The position numbers were made by a program, and so were the translations under genes. The notes under the pieces were generated by a model. The model was given only the letters and a program-made list of their open reading frames with translations. It was not told where the DNA came from and searched no databases. A stretch of DNA of 7,787 nt from an uncultured Oscillospiraceae bacterium. Lineage in GTDB: Bacteria > Bacillota > Clostridia > Oscillospirales > Oscillospiraceae. The stretch is from the NCBI GenBank assembly GCA_944385645.1, contig CALWYA010000066.1:1-7787 (forward strand), written 5' to 3'. This document shows positions 6,301 through 7,787 of this stretch, piece by piece; within the stretch, counting starts at the first letter, position 1; each line of letters opens with the position of its first letter.

Positions 6301-6521
6301 CCCCTCTCCGCCTTCAGATCCCGGATGTCGTGCTGGACCTCCACCATCTGTCCCTCCAGCTTATAGGTGCGCTCCACCAGCTTGTTGTGCTCCCCCACCC
6401 TGCGCTCCAGCTGCTCCAGACGGTAGGCGGTCAGCTTGTTGGCCACCAGGATGCCCCCGAAGGTGCCCGCCAGGGTGCCCACCAGGCTCATCCCGGCCAC
6501 CGCCAGGGCCGTATAGTCCAT
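6297..6521 (-). CDS. Small phage membrane/coiled-coil protein, holin-accessory-like
   Basis: The 74-residue protein has one N-terminal hydrophobic segment rich in glycine and alanine (about 5-27, ALAVAGMSLVGTLAGTFGG and following). After it comes a charged, heptad-like helix (RLEQLERRVGEHN, then LVERTYKLEGQMVEVQHDIRDLK), which should form a coiled coil in the cytoplasm. This build recurs beside holins in Firmicute prophages and is reminiscent of XhlA-type lysis accessory proteins, though with the membrane segment at the other end, so I do not assign XhlA. The start is ATG 6521, preceded by a very strong GGAGGGGGGAGAG site; longer in-frame extension reaches through terminator hairpins and into metG and is not credible. 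It is the first gene of the cassette and overlaps the next start by four bases. Confidence 0.8.
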   Translation of the reverse strand: MDYTALAVAGMSLVGTLAGTFGGILVANKLTAYRLEQLERRVGEHNKLVERTYKLEGQMVEVQHDIRDLKAERG

Positions 6522-6588
6522 GTCTCTCCCCCCTCCATAGGGGGCCGGGACCGCCTCCGGGGTGCACGGCGGCGTACAACTTCCGGAT
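6522..6588. other. Leader of the lysis cassette, no promoter recognised
   Basis: This 67-base stretch sits between the metG terminator and the first cassette gene. On the minus strand I see the ribosome binding site next to 6521 but no convincing -35/-10 pair. It is GC-rich apart from its terminator edge. Confidence 0.4.
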
Positions 6589-6616
6589 AAAAAAATACCC
6601 GCCCCGAAGGGGCGGG
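6589..6616 (-). terminator. Intrinsic terminator downstream of metG (minus strand)
   Basis: A perfect 8-bp all-GC stem (6598-6605 with 6609-6616) with a 3-base loop is followed on the minus strand by TA and then seven T residues (6589-6595). This is a classic terminator reading out of metG. It lies between metG and the lysis cassette, about 70 bases before the first cassette gene. Confidence 0.88.
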
Positions 6617-6623
6617 ACAGGAA

Positions 6624-6656
6624 ACGGCCCCCGCGCACAGCGTGCGCGGGGGCCGT
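6624..6656. repeat. Strong 15-bp hairpin just after metG
   Basis: The arms at 6624-6638 and 6642-6656 are perfect reverse complements with a 3-base loop. The hairpin ends 12 bases from the metG stop codon and has no T-tract beyond a short GTTTCC on the minus strand. It probably acts with the neighbouring terminator or protects the metG transcript's 3' end. Confidence 0.75.
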
Positions 6657-6667
6657 GGTTTCGAGTT

Positions 6668-7787
6668 TCAGCACATCTTGGCGCCGGCGGGGATGGCGTC
6701 GTCCAGGATGAGGAGGTTCAGCTTCTCCTCCCCGCGCTCGGTGTGGACGGCGGAGATGAGCATGCCGTTGGACTCCAGCCCCATCATCTTCCGGGGGGGC
6801 AGGTTGACGATGGCCATGAGGGTCTTGCCCACCAGCTCCTCGGGCTTGTACCACATGGCGATGCCGGAGAGGATCTGCCGGTCAGTGCCGGTGCCGTCGT
6901 CCAGGGTGAAGCGCAGCAGCTTGTTGGACTTCTTCACCGCCTGGCAGTCCTTCACCTTCACCGCCCGGAAGTCGCTCTTGCAGAAGGTGTCGAAGTCCAC
7001 CTTCTCGGTGAGCTGGGGTTCGGTCTCCACGGCGGGCAGGGCGGCCTTCCGGGCCTCGGCCTCGGCGGCCTCCAGCTCAGCCAGGGCCTGCTCCAGATCC
7101 AGCCGGGGGAAGAGGTTCTCCCCCTTGGCCACGGCGGCGTCCTCGGGCAGGGAGCCCCAGGCGGCGGCGCTCTCCCAGGTGCGGGCCCCCTCGGGGGCGC
7201 CGATCTGGGCGAAGATCTTCCCGCAACTGTCGGGGATGAAGGGGGTCAGCAGGATGGCGCATACCCGGGTGGCCTCCAGCAGATTATAGAGGACGTGAGC
7301 CAGCCGGAGGCCGTTGGCCTCCATGTCCTTGGCCAGGGCCCAGGGGGCGTTCTCGTCGATATACTTGTTGGCCCGCTGGATGACCTGGAAGACCTCCTCC
7401 AGGGCCTTGTGGGGGGCGTACTGCTCCATGGCCTCCTCATACCGGCCCCGCAGGCCGGCGGCCAGCTCCTTCAGCGCCCGGTCGCAGTCCTGGGGCTCGC
7501 CCCAGCTCCCGCATCCGGCGGGCAGGCGCTCCCCGAAGTACTTCTGGGCCATGGCGGTGGTCCGGGACACCAGGTTGCCCAGGTCGTTGGCCAGGTCGGT
7601 GTTGATGGTCTGGATGAGCAGCTCGTTGGAGAAGTTGCCGTCGGAGCCGAAGGGGAAGGTGCGCATGAGGAAGAACCGCAGGGCGTCCACCCCGAACTTC
7701 TCCGCCAGGATATAGGGGTCCACCACGTTGCCCTTGGACTTGGACATCTTGCCCCCGTCCAGGAGGAGCCAGCCGTGGCCGAACACG
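6668..7787 (-). CDS. metG: Methionyl-tRNA synthetase, C-terminal part (5' end outside window)
   Basis: The last 372 residues of a class I aminoacyl-tRNA synthetase that charges tRNA-Met in the cytosol are visible; the frame enters from the right edge. The fragment opens with FGHGWLLLDGGKMSKSKGN, containing the KMSKS ATP-binding loop (visible residues 13-17). VVDPYILAEKFGVDALRFFLMR follows, then the helical anticodon-binding domain (about 50-230, with DENAPWALAKD near 144-154). A charged Ala/Glu linker leads to a C-terminal OB-fold tRNA-binding domain (about 263-372, including SDFRAVKVKDCQAVKKSNKL and NLPPRKMMGLESNGM). That appended domain is typical of the longer, dimeric bacterial MetRS. The GTG near the window edge is an internal valine. 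Two hairpins follow the stop, so metG is probably transcriptionally separated from the lysis cassette. Confidence 0.96.
   Translation of the reverse strand, partial: VFGHGWLLLDGGKMSKSKGNVVDPYILAEKFGVDALRFFLMRTFPFGSDGNFSNELLIQTINTDLANDLGNLVSRTTAMAQKYFGERLPAGCGSWGEPQDCDRALKELAAGLRGRYEEAMEQYAPHKALEEVFQVIQRANKYIDENAPWALAKDMEANGLRLAHVLYNLLEATRVCAILLTPFIPDSCGKIFAQIGAPEGARTWESAAAWGSLPEDAAVAKGENLFPRLDLEQALAELEAAEAEARKAALPAVETEPQLTEKVDFDTFCKSDFRAVKVKDCQAVKKSNKLLRFTLDDGTGTDRQILSGIAMWYKPEELVGKTLMAIVNLPPRKMMGLESNGMLISAVHTERGEEKLNLLILDDAIPAGAKMC

Noticed and set aside
6522..6854. Upstream in-frame extension of the 74-residue membrane protein toward 6854
   Set aside because: It would run through both terminator hairpins and into metG; ATG 6521 has a strong ribosome binding site.
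1..7787. tRNA, rRNA, CRISPR array, transposase or prophage attachment repeats
   Set aside because: None recognised by reading both strands; the only clear inverted repeats are the operators and terminator-like hairpins listed.

Overview
The window is GC-rich and densely coded. It looks like a chromosomal segment from a high-GC Firmicute, plausibly an Oscillospiraceae-type gut clostridium. This rests on the BlaI/M56 regulatory pair, strong purine-rich ribosome binding sites, GTG starts with 4-base overlaps, and a prophage lysis module of the kind common in clostridia. The taxonomic guess is inference from gene content and composition only.

Layout from left to right. (1) Positions 1-579, plus strand: the 3' end of clpB, closed by a strong intrinsic terminator. 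(2) Positions 637-2897, plus strand: a two-gene sensor-repressor operon made of a BlaI/MecI-family repressor and an M56 (BlaR1/MecR1-like) membrane metallopeptidase. It is preceded by a sigma-A-type promoter overlaid by two mirrored BlaI-type operators. The M56 protein has an external sensor that does not look like a penicillin-binding domain. (3) Positions 2949-4928, plus strand: a GNAT N-acetyltransferase translationally coupled to a MATE-family multidrug/cation antiporter. (4) Positions 4964-6521, minus strand: a compact four-gene phage-type lysis cassette. In transcription order it holds a small membrane/coiled-coil protein, a two-helix holin-like protein, an unrecognised 107-residue soluble protein, and an amidase endolysin with an SLH-like tail. 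It converges on the MATE gene across a shared terminator. (5) Positions 6668-7787, minus strand: the 3' two thirds or less of metG, whose end is followed by two strong hairpins.

How the parts fit. The BlaI/M56 pair should work as a signal-responsive switch: a ligand is sensed outside, the cytosolic zinc protease is activated, the repressor is inactivated and the operon is induced. The only operators seen lie in front of the repressor gene itself, so any other targets are outside this window. The GNAT-MATE pair looks like a small detoxification or export operon with its own weak promoter. The lysis cassette carries no capsid, tail, integrase or terminase gene beside it. It is wedged between two housekeeping-type genes, and either a degraded prophage or a domesticated lysis/release module would explain this. 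No tRNA, rRNA, CRISPR array, insertion sequence or attachment-site repeat was recognised, and there is no gene-free stretch longer than about 150 bases.
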